Shown in pieces: positions 26,678-36,002 of a stretch of DNA of 64,000 nt (within the stretch, counting starts at the first letter, position 1; each line of letters opens with the position of its first letter). The DNA comes from Micromonospora alfalfae. GTDB lineage: Bacteria; Actinomycetota; Actinomycetes; Mycobacteriales; Micromonosporaceae. Under the pieces are notes generated by a model. The model made no database searches. It was given only the letters and a program-made list of their open reading frames with translations, and was not told the origin of the DNA. The position numbers and the translations under genes were made by a program. The stretch covers positions 248,001 through 312,000 of the forward strand of contig NZ_JAKKFH010000062.1 of NCBI RefSeq assembly GCF_022230925.1. Direction: 5' to 3'.

Positions 26678-27982
26678 ATGCAGCGATTCCGCCGGCTCGT
26701 CGCCGCGATCGCCCTGGCAGCGACCGCGACAACCACAGTGGCCGCCTGCGGCGGTGGTGACAACGGGGACAACAGCGACGCCAAGACCCTCAAGCTCTGG
26801 CACTACGAGAGCGAGAACAGCGCCATGGGGGTCGGCTGGAACCGGGCGATCGAGATCTTCAAGTCCGAGCACCCGGGCGTCGAGGTGCGCTTCGAGCGCA
26901 AGGCGTTCGAGCAGATCCAGCAGAACGCGGGCATGATCATCAACTCGTCCGAAGGCCCGGACATCATGGAGTACAACAAGGGCAACGCGACCGCCGGGCT
27001 GCTCTCCTCCCAGGGCCTGCTGGCCGACCTGAGCAGCGAGGCCGACAAGCGCGGCTGGGCCGGCAAGCTCAGCCCCAGCCTGCAGACCACCGCCCGGTAC
27101 AGCGACAAGGGCGTGATGGGCTCCGGCAAGTGGTTCGGCGTGCCGAACTACGGCGAGTACGTCACCGTCTACTACAACAAGGACCTGTTCCAGAGCAACG
27201 GCGTCAAGGTCCCGACCACGATGGCCGAGATGACCGCCGCGATGGACACCTTCGTCGGCAAGGGCATCACCCCGCTGGGCATGGCCGGCGCCGAGTACCC
27301 GGCCGGGCAGCTCTTCTACCAGCTCGCCCTCTCCAAGGGCGACAGGCAGTTCGTCGACAACTACCAGCTCTACAAGAACCCTGTCGACTTCAAGGCCGAC
27401 CCGCTCAAGTACGGCGCGGACACCTTCGCCCAGTGGGTGCAGAAGGGCTACGTCGCGAAGAACTCGGCCAGCCTCAAGGCCGAGGACATGGGCACGGCCT
27501 TCATCGGCGGCAAGGTTCCGATGATCGTCTCGGGTAGCTGGTGGTACGGCCGGTTCAAGACCGAGATGAAGGCCAACTGGGACACCTTCCTCTTCCCCGG
27601 CAACACCCTGCAGGCCGGCTCCTCCGGCAACCTCTGGGTCGTCCCGGAGAACAGCAAGGCCAAGAGCCTGGCGTACGACTTCATCGACATCACCCTGCGT
27701 CCGGAGATCCAGGACCTGATCGGCAACAACGGTGGTGTTCCGGTCGCCGCTGACGCGTCGAAGATCAGCGACCCGAAGGACCGCAAGCTGATCGAGGACT
27801 TCAACACGGTCAGCAAGTCCGACGGGCTCGCCTTCTACCCGGACTGGCCGGTCCCCGGCTACTACGACGTGCTGGTCTCCGGCTTCCAGGGTCTGATCAA
27901 CGGCTCGAAGTCGCCCGACCAGGTTCTCGACACGATCGCCAAGCCGTACGCCGATGGCGTCAAGGAGATCACCGGCAAGTGA
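26678..27982 (+). CDS. sugar ABC transporter substrate-binding lipoprotein (CUT1)
   Basis: 434 residues from ATG 26678. The earlier ATG 26672 directly abuts the GAGGAGG ribosome site, whereas 26678 has the proper six-base gap. The lipoprotein signal ends TVAAC with C24 as the lipidated residue. The body is a cluster 1 extracellular solute-binding protein (LKLWHYESENSAMGVGW, NYGEYVTVYYNKDLF, MIVSGSWWYGRF). Two permeases follow, but no ATPase is encoded here, so a shared MsiK-type ATPase encoded elsewhere is expected. Likely ligand by context: xyloglucan-type oligosaccharides. Confidence 0.92.
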   Translation: MQRFRRLVAAIALAATATTTVAACGGGDNGDNSDAKTLKLWHYESENSAMGVGWNRAIEIFKSEHPGVEVRFERKAFEQIQQNAGMIINSSEGPDIMEYNKGNATAGLLSSQGLLADLSSEADKRGWAGKLSPSLQTTARYSDKGVMGSGKWFGVPNYGEYVTVYYNKDLFQSNGVKVPTTMAEMTAAMDTFVGKGITPLGMAGAEYPAGQLFYQLALSKGDRQFVDNYQLYKNPVDFKADPLKYGADTFAQWVQKGYVAKNSASLKAEDMGTAFIGGKVPMIVSGSWWYGRFKTEMKANWDTFLFPGNTLQAGSSGNLWVVPENSKAKSLAYDFIDITLRPEIQDLIGNNGGVPVAADASKISDPKDRKLIEDFNTVSKSDGLAFYPDWPVPGYYDVLVSGFQGLINGSKSPDQVLDTIAKPYADGVKEITGK

Positions 27983-28049
27983 CACGGCGAGCGGGGGGCG
28001 CGACCGGCACGACCGGCGCGCCCGCCCGCCCCGCCGGGAAGGATCTTCC

Positions 28050-29018
28050 ATGGCAGTCTCCGAGACGGTCGCCGCCACACCGCCGGCCGCGACCCCCACC
28101 CCGCCCGCGCCCAGCCGCAGACGCCGCGGCCGCAACGCGGCGTACTGGCTCTACCTGCTCCCCGGAGCGGTGCTCTTTCTCCTGGTCATCGGCGCGCCGC
28201 TGGTCGGCACCCTCTACCTGTCACTGACCAAGTGGTCCGGCATCGGCGACCCCCGGTGGGTCGGCCTGGACAACTACCAGGCGTTGCTGCAGGACGACGT
28301 GTTCTGGGCGTCGTTCCGCAACACCGTCTGGATGCTCGTCGCGATGGTGGTGGTGCCCACAGTGCTCGGGCTGCTGCTCGCCGCGGTGCTCTTCGACGTC
28401 ATCGGCCGCCGGTTCAAGCCCCGCACCGCCGCCGCGCTGCGGGCCGCGTTCTACCTCCCGCAGGTGCTGCCCGTCGTGGTGGCCGGCATCGTCTGGGGCT
28501 GGATCCTGCGCCCCGACGGCGCGTTCAACAGCCTCCTCGACGCTGTCGGTCTCGGTGCGTTACGCCACGACTGGCTCGGCGACCCCGGCACCGCCCTGCC
28601 GGCCGTGATGGCCGTGATGATCTGGGTGCAGATCGGCTACCCGGTGGTCGTCTTCATGGCGGCGTTGCAACGGGTCGACCCCGAGCTGTACGAGGCGGCC
28701 GAGGTCGACGGCGCGAACTGGCTGCACCGGTTCCGGGCGATCACCCTTCCGCAGATCCGCCCGGAGACTTTCGTGGTGGCCCTGACCTGCACCATCGCCG
28801 CGTTGAAGGTGTTCGGTCCGATCTTCGCCCTGACCCGGGGCGGCCCGGACAATGCCACGAACGTGCCGTCGTACTTCGCCTACTACACGTTCTTCAAGAA
28901 GCTGCAGGTCGGCTACGGCTCCGCGATCTCCATGGTGCTGACACTGATCATCGTGGTGGTGGCCGGGGTCTTCATCTGGATGCAGGCCCGCAGCGAGCGC
29001 CGGGACCGGGGGTTCTGA
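28050..29018 (+). CDS. sugar ABC transporter permease, first subunit
   Basis: 322 residues from ATG 28050 with GGGAAGGA upstream. A 32-residue P/R-rich cytoplasmic tail precedes six transmembrane helices of the MalF type. The ATPase-docking EAA loop reads EAAEVDGANWLHRFRAITLP. The stop is one base from the next start. Confidence 0.92.
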   Translation: MAVSETVAATPPAATPTPPAPSRRRRGRNAAYWLYLLPGAVLFLLVIGAPLVGTLYLSLTKWSGIGDPRWVGLDNYQALLQDDVFWASFRNTVWMLVAMVVVPTVLGLLLAAVLFDVIGRRFKPRTAAALRAAFYLPQVLPVVVAGIVWGWILRPDGAFNSLLDAVGLGALRHDWLGDPGTALPAVMAVMIWVQIGYPVVVFMAALQRVDPELYEAAEVDGANWLHRFRAITLPQIRPETFVVALTCTIAALKVFGPIFALTRGGPDNATNVPSYFAYYTFFKKLQVGYGSAISMVLTLIIVVVAGVFIWMQARSERRDRGF

Positions 29019-29019
29019 C

Positions 29020-29907
29020 ATGGCCGTCACGCTCACACCGAGCACGGTGCCGGTGACGCCGGCCCGGCCCGTACGCGATCGACACCACCGTGGCGTCAGC
29101 CGCTGGGTGGTGCTCGCCCTGGTCACCCTCGGCGCGCTCGTCATGCTGGTGCCGTTCGCGTTCATGCTGCTCAACGCGTTCAAGTCGCCCGGCGACTACT
29201 CGTCGGGCGGCCCGCTGAGCTGGCCGACGGAGTTCTACACCAAGGGTCTGCGCACGTACTGGACCGAGGTGAACTTCCCGCTGAAGTTCTGGAACTCGGC
29301 GGTCATCGCCGGCTCGGTGGCAGTGCTCGGCGTCGCCGTGTCGCTGCTCAATGCGTACGCGCTGGGCATCGGCCGGGTCCGGGGCCGGCTGTGGATCGTC
29401 GGTCTCTTCCTGCTGGCCAACATGCTGCCGCAGGAGGCGCTGATCTACCCGCTGTACTACGTGGCGAAGCAGGTCGGCCTCTACAACACCCAGCTCTCGG
29501 TGATCATCATCTTCACCGTGATCCAGAGCGCGTTCGGCACGTACCTGCTCGCCTCGGTGATGGGCACGTTCCCGCGCTCGCTGCTGGAGGCCGCCGCGCT
29601 GGACGGCGCCGGCAAGTGGACCGTGCTGTGGCGGGTGGTCTTCCCCAACCTGCGGCCCACCCTCGCGGTGCTGCTCATCTTCTTCTTCATCTGGACGTGG
29701 AACGAGTTCCTCATCCCGCTGGTCATGCTGATCGACAACCAGACGCAGACCATTCCGGTCGCGCTCGCGTCGTTGCAGGGCGACCGGCTGATGGACGCTC
29801 CGACCACAAACGCCGGCGCGCTGATCAGCCTGGTGCCGGCCATCCTCTTCTTCCTCATCTTCCAGCGCACTCTGGCGCGCGGCATCACGGCAGGAGCCGA
29901 GAAGTGA
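29020..29907 (+). CDS. sugar ABC transporter permease, second subunit
   Basis: 295 residues, MalG type with six helices. The EAA loop is LEAAALDGAGKWTVLWRVVF. It begins one base after the previous stop and its own stop overlaps the GTG of the glycosidase (GTGA), so all three are coupled. Confidence 0.92.
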   Translation: MAVTLTPSTVPVTPARPVRDRHHRGVSRWVVLALVTLGALVMLVPFAFMLLNAFKSPGDYSSGGPLSWPTEFYTKGLRTYWTEVNFPLKFWNSAVIAGSVAVLGVAVSLLNAYALGIGRVRGRLWIVGLFLLANMLPQEALIYPLYYVAKQVGLYNTQLSVIIIFTVIQSAFGTYLLASVMGTFPRSLLEAAALDGAGKWTVLWRVVFPNLRPTLAVLLIFFFIWTWNEFLIPLVMLIDNQTQTIPVALASLQGDRLMDAPTTNAGALISLVPAILFFLIFQRTLARGITAGAEK

Positions 29908-32135
29908 AGTTCACCGACGGGTACTGGCAGCTGCGACCCGGCGTCAGTGTCCTGCGCCCCGGCGTCGTGGAGTCGGTTGAGCCGGACGAACGCGGCTTCA
30001 CCGTCTTCGCGCCGACCGGTCAGATCACCGGCCGCGGCGACACCCTCAACCGCCCCCTGGTCACCGTCCGGTTCTTCTCCCCCGCCCCCGGCGTCATCGG
30101 AGTGACCATCGCCCACCACACCGGAGGGCTGCCCCGCGAGCCGCACTTCGGGTTGAGCACCGACGAGACGCACCCGGTCACCGTCGACGTCACAGGGCTC
30201 AGCGCGACGCTGACCACCGGTGAGTTGACCGCGCGGGTCGCGCTCATCGACGGGTGGCGGGTCGACTTCCTGCACGGCGACCGGCTGGTCACCGCATCCA
30301 CCGCACGCAGCATCGGCGTCGTCACCGACGCCGAGGGCCGCCGGCACGTGCACGAACGGCTCGCCCTCGGTGTCGGCGAGACGGTGTACGGGTTGGGCGA
30401 GCGCTTCGGCCCGTTCGTCAAGAACGGGCAGACCGTCGACATCTGGAACGCCGACGGGGGCACCGCCAGCGAGCAGGCGTACAAGAACGTGCCGTTCTAC
30501 CTGAGCAGCGCCGGCTACGGGGTCTTCGTGGACCACCCGGAGCACGTGTCGTTCGAGGTGGGCTCCGAGGTGGTCACCCAGACCCAGTTCAGCGTCGAGG
30601 GTCAGTCGCTCACCTACTACGTCATCGACGGGCCCCACCCGAAGGACGTGCTGCGCCGGTACACCGCACTCACCGGCCGTCCGGCCCGGATCCCCGCCTG
30701 GTCGTACGGCCTCTGGCTGTCCACCTCGTTCACCACCTCGTACGACGAGAAGACGGTGACCGAGTTCGTCGACGGGATGGCCGAGCGCGGGCTGCCGCTG
30801 TCGGTGTTCCACTTCGACTGCTTCTGGATGCGTCAGTTCCACTGGGTCGACTTCGTCTGGGACCCGGCGACCTTCCCCGACCCGGAGGGGATGTTGCGCC
30901 GGTTGCACGAGCGCGACCTGAAGGTGTGCGTCTGGATCAACCCGTACATCGCGCAGCGCTCGTACCTCTTCGAGGAGGGCCGCGAGGCCGGTTACCTGGT
31001 GCGCAACCCGGACGGTTCGGTCTGGCAGTGGGACAAGTGGCAGGCCGGCATGGCGCTTGTCGACTTCACCAACCCGGACGCGGTCCGCTGGTTCACCGGC
31101 AAGCTCAAGGCCCTGCTGGACATGGGCGTCGACTGCTTCAAGACCGACTTCGGCGAGCGCATCCCGACCGACGTGGTGTGGCACGACGGCTCGGACCCGC
31201 AGCGGATGCACAACTACTACTCGTACCTCTACAACAAGGCGGTCTTCGAGCTGCTGGAGACCGAGCGCGGCGAGGGCGAGGCGGTGCTGTTCGCCCGCTC
31301 GGCCACCGTCGGCGGGCAGCAGTTCCCGGTGCACTGGGGCGGCGACTGCGAGTCGACGTTCGTCGCGATGGCCGAGTCGCTGCGCGGCGGGTTGTCCCTG
31401 GCGGCGTCCGGCTTCGGCTACTGGAGCCACGACATCGGCGGCTTCGAGGGCACTCCCGACCCGGCGGTGTTCAAGCGGTGGGTCGCCTTCGGGCTGCTCT
31501 CCTCGCACTCCCGACTGCACGGGTCCGGCTCGTACCGGGTGCCGTGGGCGTACGACGAGGAGGCCGTGGACGTGCTGCGGCACTTCACCCACCTCAAGCT
31601 CGGCCTGATGCCGTACCTGGCGGCCGCCGCCCAGGAGGCACACCGCGACGGTACGCCGGTGATGCGGCCGATGTTCCTGGAGTTCCCGGACGACCCGGCG
31701 ACGGCCCACCTGGACCGGCAGTACATGCTCGGCCCGGATGTGCTGGTCGCCCCGGTGCTCAGCGCCGACGGCGACGTCACGTACTACGTACCCGCCGGCA
31801 CGTGGACGCACCTGGTCACCGGCGCGCAGGTCACCGGCCCGGCGTGGTTGACCGAGAAGCACGGCTTCGACAGCCTGCCGGTGCTGGCCCGACCGGGCGC
31901 TGTCATCCCGTTCGGCTCGCGCACCGACCGACCGGACTACGAGTGGGCCGACGATGTGCGGCTGCGGGTGTACGCACCGACCGAGGGGCAGCGGACCCGG
32001 GTACGGGTACCGTCACCCGGCAACGGGCCGGGCGCCGAGTTCGACGTGCGCTACGAGGGCGGGACAGCCAGCGCCGAACTGGTCGCCGGCACCTCGACGG
32101 GCTACATCTGCGAGATCCAGGGGACGGAACGATGA
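29904..32135 (+). CDS. yicI: GH31 alpha-xylosidase, YicI type
   Basis: 743 residues from GTG 29904, overlapping the permease stop by four bases. The retaining GH31 catalytic pair is visible: nucleophile D415 in KTDFGERIP and acid/base D481 in HWGGDCEST. In E. coli YicI the equivalent residues are D416 and D482 and the sequence contexts match closely, which is why I call alpha-xylosidase rather than alpha-glucosidase. No signal peptide, so it acts on imported substrate, releasing xylose from alpha-xylosyl-glucose units such as isoprimeverose. A GH1 beta-glucosidase follows with a four-base overlap. Some close relatives act on other alpha-glycosides, so specificity remains an inference. Confidence 0.88.
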   Translation: MKFTDGYWQLRPGVSVLRPGVVESVEPDERGFTVFAPTGQITGRGDTLNRPLVTVRFFSPAPGVIGVTIAHHTGGLPREPHFGLSTDETHPVTVDVTGLSATLTTGELTARVALIDGWRVDFLHGDRLVTASTARSIGVVTDAEGRRHVHERLALGVGETVYGLGERFGPFVKNGQTVDIWNADGGTASEQAYKNVPFYLSSAGYGVFVDHPEHVSFEVGSEVVTQTQFSVEGQSLTYYVIDGPHPKDVLRRYTALTGRPARIPAWSYGLWLSTSFTTSYDEKTVTEFVDGMAERGLPLSVFHFDCFWMRQFHWVDFVWDPATFPDPEGMLRRLHERDLKVCVWINPYIAQRSYLFEEGREAGYLVRNPDGSVWQWDKWQAGMALVDFTNPDAVRWFTGKLKALLDMGVDCFKTDFGERIPTDVVWHDGSDPQRMHNYYSYLYNKAVFELLETERGEGEAVLFARSATVGGQQFPVHWGGDCESTFVAMAESLRGGLSLAASGFGYWSHDIGGFEGTPDPAVFKRWVAFGLLSSHSRLHGSGSYRVPWAYDEEAVDVLRHFTHLKLGLMPYLAAAAQEAHRDGTPVMRPMFLEFPDDPATAHLDRQYMLGPDVLVAPVLSADGDVTYYVPAGTWTHLVTGAQVTGPAWLTEKHGFDSLPVLARPGAVIPFGSRTDRPDYEWADDVRLRVYAPTEGQRTRVRVPSPGNGPGAEFDVRYEGGTASAELVAGTSTGYICEIQGTER

Positions 32136-33541
32136 CGCAACACCACTTCCCGGAGAGCTTCGTCTGGGGGTCGGCGACTGCCGCGTACCAGATCGAGGGC
32201 GCGGCGACCGAGGACGGGCGCGGAGCGTCCATCTGGGACACCTACAGCCACACACCGGGTCGGACCCTCAACGGTGACACCGGCGACGTGGCCGCCGACC
32301 ACTACCACCGGTGGGCCGACGACCTCGGGCACATCGCCGACCTGGGGCTCGGCGCGTACCGGTTCTCCATCTCCTGGCCCCGGGTGCAGCCGGGCGGCTC
32401 GGGCCGGTTCAACCAGGCCGGCATCGACTTCTACTCGCGGCTGGTGGACGGGCTGCTGGAGCGGGGTGTCCGCCCGGTGGCCACCATGTACCACTGGGAC
32501 CTGCCGCAGGAGTTGGAGGACGCCGGTGGTTGGGCGTCGCGGGAGACCGCGTTGCGCTTCCAGGAGTACGCGGCGGGCATCGTCGGTGCGCTGGGCGACC
32601 GGGTGCACACCTGGACGACGCTCAACGAGCCGTGGTGCTCCGCGTACCTGGGCTACGCCTCCGGCGTGCACGCGCCGGGGCGGACCGAGCCGGCGGCGGC
32701 GCTGGCCGCGGTGCACCACCTCAACCTCGCGCACGGCCTGGCCGGTCGGGTGGTCCGGGAGCTGGCCCCGTCCGCCGAGCTGTCGGTGACGCTGAACCTG
32801 CACGTCATCCGGGGCGCGTCCGACTCGGCCGCCGACCAGGACGCGGTCCGGCGGATCGACGCGTTGGCGAACCGGGCGTTCCTCGGCCCGATGCTGGACG
32901 GGAAGTACCCGGCCGACCTGCTGGCCGACACCGCCTCGGTCACCGACTGGTCGTTCGTCCGCGAGGGTGACGAGAAGCTGATCGCGGTGCCGCTGGACGT
33001 GCTCGGGGTCAACTACTACTCCAGCACCCTGGTCCGGGCGTGGGACGGGGTGTCGGCGCGCTCCGACGCCGACGGGCACGGCGCGTCGACCTCGACGCCG
33101 TGGGTGGCTGCGGAGAACGTCGACTTCCTGCCGCAGCCCGGCCCGTACACGGCGATGGGTTGGAACATCGACCCGCCGGCGCTGACCGAGCTGCTGCTGC
33201 GCCTCCAGCGTGAGTACCCCAGCCAGCCCATGATGATCACCGAGAACGGCGCGGCGTTCGACGATGTGGTGTCGGCCGACGGCCGGATCCACGACGACCG
33301 GCGGATCGACTACCTGCGTCGGCACATCGGCGCGATGGCCGACGCCCGCGCGCAGGGCGCTGATGTGCGCGGCTACTTCGTCTGGTCGTTGCTGGACAAC
33401 TTCGAGTGGGGCTACGGCTACGACCGTCGCTTTGGCATCATCCGGGTCGACTACGACACCCAGGTACGCACCTGGAAGGACAGCGCCCACTGGTACCAGC
33501 GCCTCGCCGCCACCGGCGAGCTGGACCAGGCGCAGGACTGA
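32132..33541 (+). CDS. GH1 beta-glucosidase
   Basis: 469 residues from ATG 32132 (ATGA overlap with the preceding gene). The GH1 fold is complete: N-terminal FVWGSATAAYQIEGA, acid/base E166 in TLNEPW, nucleophile E371 in MITENGAAF, and the aglycone-side YFVWSLLDNFEWGYGYD. It is cytoplasmic and would hydrolyse beta-1,4-linked glucose units left after removal of xylose, or cellobiose-like sugars. Last gene of the operon. Confidence 0.94.
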   Translation: MTQHHFPESFVWGSATAAYQIEGAATEDGRGASIWDTYSHTPGRTLNGDTGDVAADHYHRWADDLGHIADLGLGAYRFSISWPRVQPGGSGRFNQAGIDFYSRLVDGLLERGVRPVATMYHWDLPQELEDAGGWASRETALRFQEYAAGIVGALGDRVHTWTTLNEPWCSAYLGYASGVHAPGRTEPAAALAAVHHLNLAHGLAGRVVRELAPSAELSVTLNLHVIRGASDSAADQDAVRRIDALANRAFLGPMLDGKYPADLLADTASVTDWSFVREGDEKLIAVPLDVLGVNYYSSTLVRAWDGVSARSDADGHGASTSTPWVAAENVDFLPQPGPYTAMGWNIDPPALTELLLRLQREYPSQPMMITENGAAFDDVVSADGRIHDDRRIDYLRRHIGAMADARAQGADVRGYFVWSLLDNFEWGYGYDRRFGIIRVDYDTQVRTWKDSAHWYQRLAATGELDQAQD

Positions 33542-33553
33542 CCGTTCGCGCGT

Positions 33554-33587
33554 CGCCGTCACCGCCCGCCGAGGGCTGGTGGCGGCG
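33554..33587 (+). terminator. hairpin at the end of the glycosidase operon
   Basis: Arms CGCCGTCACC and GGTGGCGGCG pair with one wobble around a 14-nt loop, 13 bp after the beta-glucosidase stop. The next gene is on the opposite strand and ends at 33652. Confidence 0.5.
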
Positions 33588-33651
33588 TCGCCGTTTCGGC
33601 ACCCTGACCTGCACTCCGCCGCCCGGCTTGCCACCGGGAACGGCGTCCGTC

Positions 33652-34773
33652 TCAGGCGTTGGTGCGGCGGGCACGAAGCCCGCCCCACAGCAGCACAAGG
33701 CAGACGCCGATCAGTACCGGCTCGAGGGCGAAGGCGGTAACCAGCCCGTACTGGTCCGCCAGGTTGCCGAGCAGGAAAGGGGAGACGCCGGCGACCACGC
33801 CGAGGATCAGTTGCGAGCGGGCGTTGGCCCGGTCCTCGTGTCCGCCGGCCGCGCCGAGGGTGAGCGCGAGCGAGAGCGGATAGAGGTTCGCGATGCCCAC
33901 CCCGCACAGGAACAGCCCGAGGACGGCAAGAACCGGCTGGTCAGTCAGCCAGAACAGAACGAAACTGGGGCCGGTGATCGCCAATGAGGCGTACAACAGC
34001 GCGACGCTGCGGCCGGGGCGGCGGGTGAGCCGCGCGCCGAGCAGGCGACCGATCAGGATACCGAGGTAATTGCTGCTCAGCGCGGTGCTGGCGGCGGCGG
34101 CGGACATGCCGGCGTGGATGAGCAACTGGGGGCCGAAGTACACCAGACAGAACTCGATCGCCGAACTGACCGCGGTCAGCACGGCGAACAGCCAGCAGGC
34201 CACCGGCAAGCCTCCGGCTCCCGCCGCGGTGGCGGGTTGAGGCACCGCCGGTAGCGGTTGGCGGCGGTAGCGCAGGTACAGCACCAGGAGGACGGCGGCC
34301 GGCAACGCGAACGTGGCGCGCCAGCCCACCGCGCTGGCCGCCAGCAGGCCGAGGATCAGCGGAGCGAACACCGCGGACGCGCCCGCACCGACGTTGGCCT
34401 CGGTCAACGCTCGGTCCCGCCGATCACCGTGTCGGTCGGACAGAACCGCCTGAACCACGGTGAGCATCGTGGTCCCGGCCAGACCGAGCACCACGGCGCC
34501 GAGCAGGGTGGCCGGTACGCCCCCGCCGAGGGTGAACAGACCTGCACCGATGACCGTGGCGGGGGCCGAGCACCACAACAGCACACCCCTCGCCAGACGG
34601 CGAGCCGCCCACACGAACCCAACTGCGGCGAGGGCCGCGCCCGCCGCCAGGAGCAGCTCGTACACGCCGAGCAGTGTGTAGGAAAATCCCCACTCCTCCC
34701 GCAGGAGGGTCAGTGCCGGTCCGAAGGCGTACAGCCAGAACGTCCAACAGGCCAGGGCGGCGTACGAAAGCAC
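33652..34773 (-). CDS. MFS transporter
   Basis: About 12 hydrophobic helices of the major facilitator superfamily. Landmarks are the loop DRHGDRRDRALTEANVGAGA after the fourth helix and GRLLGARLTRRPGR in the second half. GTG 34773 gives 373 residues and puts helix 1 (SYAALACWTFWLYAFGPAL) at the N-terminus; ATG 34854 would add 27 residues but would overlap the divergent repressor start and the 16-bp palindrome. The substrate is unknown, and the partner LacI repressor hints at a sugar or related carbon source. Confidence 0.85.
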   Translation of the reverse strand: MLSYAALACWTFWLYAFGPALTLLREEWGFSYTLLGVYELLLAAGAALAAVGFVWAARRLARGVLLWCSAPATVIGAGLFTLGGGVPATLLGAVVLGLAGTTMLTVVQAVLSDRHGDRRDRALTEANVGAGASAVFAPLILGLLAASAVGWRATFALPAAVLLVLYLRYRRQPLPAVPQPATAAGAGGLPVACWLFAVLTAVSSAIEFCLVYFGPQLLIHAGMSAAAASTALSSNYLGILIGRLLGARLTRRPGRSVALLYASLAITGPSFVLFWLTDQPVLAVLGLFLCGVGIANLYPLSLALTLGAAGGHEDRANARSQLILGVVAGVSPFLLGNLADQYGLVTAFALEPVLIGVCLVLLWGGLRARRTNA

Positions 34774-34821
34774 AGTCGGCGAATCCCGTACGAACGTCCC
34801 GGTCTCGGTCTGCTGCTGCGT

Positions 34822-34837
34822 TGTGTATCGATACACA
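34822..34837. promoter_or_regulatory. 16-bp perfect palindrome between divergent MFS and LacI genes
   Basis: TGTGTATCGATACACA is a perfect dyad in the control region of the divergent pair. It precedes a TAGAGT (34840-34845) that can serve as -10 for a leaderless repressor transcript. It fits a LacI-family operator controlling both genes. Confidence 0.7.
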
Positions 34838-34852
34838 GATAGAGTCTGTGCC

Positions 34853-35914
34853 ATGAAACGCCCTGCCGACAACCCCAAGCGGCCGACGCTGCGACAGGTG
34901 GCGAGCGCTGCCGGCGTCTCACCGATGACGGTTTCCTACACCTACTCCCAGCCTGGAAGGGTTTCCGCCGAGGCTGCGGCGAAGGTGCGCGCGGCGGCGC
35001 AGAAGCTGGGCTATCCCGGGCCACACCCGGCCGCCCGCGGGTTGCGCCGTGGGCGGGTCGGCACGCTCGGCGTCGTGCTCGGTGAGCGGTTGAGCTACGC
35101 CTTCGACGATCCGCAGGCGGCGCGCTTCCTCGCCGGAGTCTCCGACGTGTGCGCCGCCGAGGGCGTCGGACTCACCCTGGTCCCGATCACCGGTGCGCCC
35201 ACCGACGCCCAACGTGTCGCGCAGGCAGCCGTGGATGGGTTCGTCGTCTGGACCACCAGCGACGACGATCCGGTCCTGGACGCCGTCGCCGGCACCGGGC
35301 TGCCCGCAGTTGTCCACGCCGGGCCGCACGGGCGGGGAATGCCGGTGGTCGGCATCGATGACCGGGACGCCGCCGCCGCCATCGGGCAGGCTGCGTTCGT
35401 CACAGCCCGCCGCCCGATCGTGCTCAGCTTTCCGCTTGACCGGGGACGCACCCGCCAACTGCTCACCGGCAGCGACGTGGTCGATGCGAAGTTCCCGGTC
35501 ACCCGCCAGCGGTGGGAGGGATTTCGTGACGCCTGGACGCGCGCGGGCCACCCGGCCACCCAGCTGCGACTGGCTGTCTGCCCGGTGAACCACAGCGCCG
35601 AAGGGGAAGCCTTCGCTCTTGAGCTGCTACAGGGCGCCGAGCCACCGGACGCCATCGCCGCGATGAGTGACGAACTCGCCCTCGGGGCCCTGCGGGCCGC
35701 TGCACGAGCCGGCCTGCGCATTCCCGACGACCTGACTCTGACCGGCTGGGACGACGCGGACGCCGCCGCCGACGCCGGACTGACCACTTTGGCCCAGTCC
35801 CTGCGCGACCAGGGCGCACACTGCGCGCGCATAGCGCTCGGGGAGTCCACCGACGCTTCGACGCGACACCGGTGGCACGTCGTGGAACGGTTGACCACCC
35901 GCCGTCCACACTGA
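34853..35914 (+). CDS. LacI-family transcriptional repressor
   Basis: 353 residues from ATG 34853. The helix-turn-helix is TLRQVASAAGVSPMTVSYTY and the hinge is HPAARGLRRGRVG. The sugar-binding half (GTLGVVLGE, VVGIDDRDAAAAIGQAAF, TLTGWDDADAAADAGLTTL) is intact. No Shine-Dalgarno sequence precedes the ATG, and a TAGAGT -10 ends only seven bases before it, so the mRNA is probably leaderless. It most likely controls the divergent MFS gene and itself. Confidence 0.92.
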   Translation: MKRPADNPKRPTLRQVASAAGVSPMTVSYTYSQPGRVSAEAAAKVRAAAQKLGYPGPHPAARGLRRGRVGTLGVVLGERLSYAFDDPQAARFLAGVSDVCAAEGVGLTLVPITGAPTDAQRVAQAAVDGFVVWTTSDDDPVLDAVAGTGLPAVVHAGPHGRGMPVVGIDDRDAAAAIGQAAFVTARRPIVLSFPLDRGRTRQLLTGSDVVDAKFPVTRQRWEGFRDAWTRAGHPATQLRLAVCPVNHSAEGEAFALELLQGAEPPDAIAAMSDELALGALRAAARAGLRIPDDLTLTGWDDADAAADAGLTTLAQSLRDQGAHCARIALGESTDASTRHRWHVVERLTTRRPH

Positions 35915-36002
35915 CGCCGGCACCGCGACATTCACTGGAAGCCGACCAGCCGTTCCGGAGTTCCGGCTGTCCGGGCGGCGCGGGCCGCAACATGTGGGCG
36001 GG

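Noticed and set aside
29481..31862. 793-codon minus-strand frame opposite the alpha-xylosidase
   Set aside because: Shadow of GC3 bias; the sense strand has catalytic GH31 motifs.
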